In this document: piece after piece, positions 5,721 to 7,026 of the stretch
Layout of the letters: the number at the start of each line of letters is the position of its first letter
How positions within the stretch are numbered: position 1 is the first letter of the stretch
NCBI RefSeq assembly: GCF_036311985.1
Contig: NZ_JAZDCJ010000095.1
Length of the DNA: 7,026 bases
Origin: JAZDCJ01 sp036311985
GTDB taxonomy: Bacteria > Actinomycetota > Actinomycetes > Actinomycetales > Micrococcaceae
Reading direction: 5' to 3' (one strand)
The notes under the pieces: model-generated
Seen by the model: the letters and a program-made list of their open reading frames with translations, nothing else
Databases searched by the model: none
What the model was told of the DNA's origin: nothing
Made by a program: the position numbers and the translations under genes

Positions 5721-6973
5721 TTGATCCTGCCTTCGAACGCGATCGCGAACGCGTTCAGTGCAGGCTTCCACCGGGTGGCCCATCGTGCCCGGCCCCGCCC
5801 GGTCGGGTCAAGGGAGCGCGTCACGAGGTAAAGGCACTTCAGCGCCGCCGCGTCGTTGGGGAAATGGCCGCGGGCCCGCACGGCGCGCCGGTAGCGGGCG
5901 TTGAGGGACTCGATCGCGTTCGTCGAGCAGATGACCCTGCGGATCTCCACGTCCCAGTCCAGGAAAGGAACGAACTCTGCCCAAGCGTTGTGCCAGAGCC
6001 TGCTTATCGCCGGGTATTGGGTGCCCCATTTCGCGTCGAACTCGGCGAACCGCTCCTTCGCCGCCGCCTCGGTTGGAGCCGTGTAGACCGGCTTGAGATC
6101 CCTGCCCATCTCCTCCCAGTAGTGCCGGGAGGCGAAGCGGAAGGTGTTGCGGATCAGGTGGATGATGCACGTCTGGACCGTGGCGAGTTCCCATACGGCA
6201 GTGATCGCGTCCGGAAGGCCCTTGAGCCCGTCGCAGACGGCGATGCACACGTCCTCCACGCCGCGGTTCTTGACCTCGGTCAGAACCCCGAGCCAGAACT
6301 TGGCGCCTTCTCCGCCATCCCCGGCCCAGATGCCCAGGATGTCCCGTTCGCCGTTCACCGTGACCCCGATGACGACGTAGAAGGGCTTGTTGCGTACCTG
6401 TCCGTCGCGGACCTTCACGTGGATGGCATCCACCATGATCACGGGATAGACCCGGTCAAGGGGCCTGTTCGCCCATTCGGCCATCTCCTCAGCCACCTTC
6501 TCGGTGATCCGGCTGATGGTGTCCTTGGAGACCGTTGCGCCGTAGACCTCGTCGAAGTGCGCGGCGATCTCACCGGTCGTCAGGCCCCGCGCGCTCAAGG
6601 AAAGGACGACCTCGTCGATCCCGTCCAGGCGCCGCTGGCGCTTCTTGACTATGGTCGGCTCGAAGCTGCCCTCCCGGTCCCGGGGCACGTCGATCGAGAC
6701 GGGCCCGATCTCGGTCAGCACCGTCTTGGAGCGCGTTCCGTTACGCACGTTCGGCCCCTCCGCAGCCCCGTTCCTCTCGTGCCCGAGGTGATCGGTCATC
6801 TCCGCCTCAAGCGCCGTTTCAAGCACCGTCTTCGTCAGGCCGGCCAGCAGCCCGCCCGGGCCCACGAGGCTCACGCCCTGTTCCTTGGCCTGAGCGAGCA
6901 ACTGCTCAGCGAGCTCCTGCTGATCGATGATTTCCCCTGTCACAGGATCGATCATCTCGGTGGTTTCGGTCAT
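5717..6973 (-). CDS. IS256-family transposase (mutator-type DDE)
   Basis: The 418-residue transposase is within the usual IS256 range of about 400-430 and has no frameshift. An N-terminal DNA-binding part (about 1-115) includes LETALEAEMTDHLGHERN and the PRDREGSFEP segment characteristic of the family. Then follow LSARGLTTGEIAAHF (127-140) and the catalytic core: Asp182 in IMVDAIHVKVRDG, Asp248 in VCDGLKGLPDAI and Glu355 in STNAIESLNARYR. The conserved CIIHLIRN lies at 269-276, inside the helical insertion between the second Asp and the Glu. The ATG at 6973 follows AAAGGA at normal spacing. The TAA stop (5717-5719) lies only 7 bases from the inner edge of the terminal repeat and overlaps the chimeric stop of the interrupted ATPase on the other strand. 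The element is probably active or recently so. Confidence 0.96.
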   Translation of the reverse strand: MTETTEMIDPVTGEIIDQQELAEQLLAQAKEQGVSLVGPGGLLAGLTKTVLETALEAEMTDHLGHERNGAAEGPNVRNGTRSKTVLTEIGPVSIDVPRDREGSFEPTIVKKRQRRLDGIDEVVLSLSARGLTTGEIAAHFDEVYGATVSKDTISRITEKVAEEMAEWANRPLDRVYPVIMVDAIHVKVRDGQVRNKPFYVVIGVTVNGERDILGIWAGDGGEGAKFWLGVLTEVKNRGVEDVCIAVCDGLKGLPDAITAVWELATVQTCIIHLIRNTFRFASRHYWEEMGRDLKPVYTAPTEAAAKERFAEFDAKWGTQYPAISRLWHNAWAEFVPFLDWDVEIRRVICSTNAIESLNARYRRAVRARGHFPNDAAALKCLYLVTRSLDPTGRGRARWATRWKPALNAFAIAFEGRIN

Positions 6974-6992
6974 CGCCGTTCCTTTCGGTCAA

Positions 6993-7026
6993 GCCACGCC
7001 GTTCCCACCGTTTTTCTGACACTCCC
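6993..7026 (-). repeat. IS256 terminal inverted repeat (right, transposase start side)
   Basis: Read inward on the minus strand, it begins GGGAGTGTCAGAAAAACGG and lies 19 bases before the transposase start. The promoter of the transposase is expected to overlap or border this repeat. It ends at the window edge. Confidence 0.88.

Larger units (their letters stand above)
5677..7026 (-). mobile_element. Complete IS256-family insertion sequence
   Basis: The 1350-bp element has 34-bp terminal inverted repeats (28 of 34 identical) enclosing one transposase gene. The size and one-gene layout are typical of IS256. The left tip lies inside the ABC ATPase gene after codon 211. The right tip coincides with the last base of the window, so the 8-9 bp target duplication usual for this family cannot be seen. 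The extra G at 5676 may be host or element. Confidence 0.9.

Noticed and set aside
5541..5783. A minus-strand frame spanning the ATPase/IS256 joint
   Set aside because: It is a chance frame across the insertion point, antisense to the conserved ATPase motifs.

Overview
The window is high-GC DNA with the gene style of an actinobacterium. The evidence is GC-rich third positions, an LAxTG sorting signal of the type used by class E sortases, and IS21- and IS256-family elements of the kind common in Micrococcaceae. An Arthrobacter-like host is my best guess, but nothing here proves the genus.

Layout. (1) Positions 1-1097 are the right part of an IS21-family insertion sequence: the last 58 codons of the IstA transposase, the complete IstB ATPase helper overlapping it by ATGA, and a right end with four copies of a GGGCA-N7/8-TGGCC motif, the GGGCA halves exactly 23 bp apart. 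(2) Positions 1098-1600 hold no convincing gene but contain a very strong hairpin (1421-1463) that pairs fully only as minus-strand RNA. It is probably the transcript end of the next gene. (3) Positions 1601-4082, minus strand, hold two exported-protein genes 91 bp apart: an Ala/Pro/Val-rich secreted protein (upstream in the reading direction) and a repeat-rich, LAxTG-anchored wall protein with about eleven copies of a 23-25 residue Leu-Gly/Asp/Asn repeat. They look like a small cell-surface locus. (4) Positions 4083-5676, plus strand, hold the remains of a spermidine/putrescine-type ABC importer: a substrate-binding protein that has lost its signal peptide and start, followed directly by an ATPase gene. 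(5) Positions 5677-7026 are a complete IS256-family element, inserted in the ATPase gene after codon 211, with 34-bp imperfect terminal inverted repeats and a full DDE transposase on the minus strand.

Taken together, this is a rearranged accessory region. The importer is broken twice: its 5' end is replaced at about 4068-4092 by the unrelated, divergently oriented secreted-protein gene, and its ATPase is cut by the IS256 element. The start-to-start junction near 4082 leaves neither gene with a recognisable upstream region. It is either an old deletion, inversion or insertion, or an assembly chimera. The window starts inside one IS and ends exactly at the outer tip of another, as expected if this is a contig bounded by repeats.

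I found no CRISPR array, tRNA, rRNA, phage gene or recognised defence system. The least described part is the surface-protein pair at 1601-4082.
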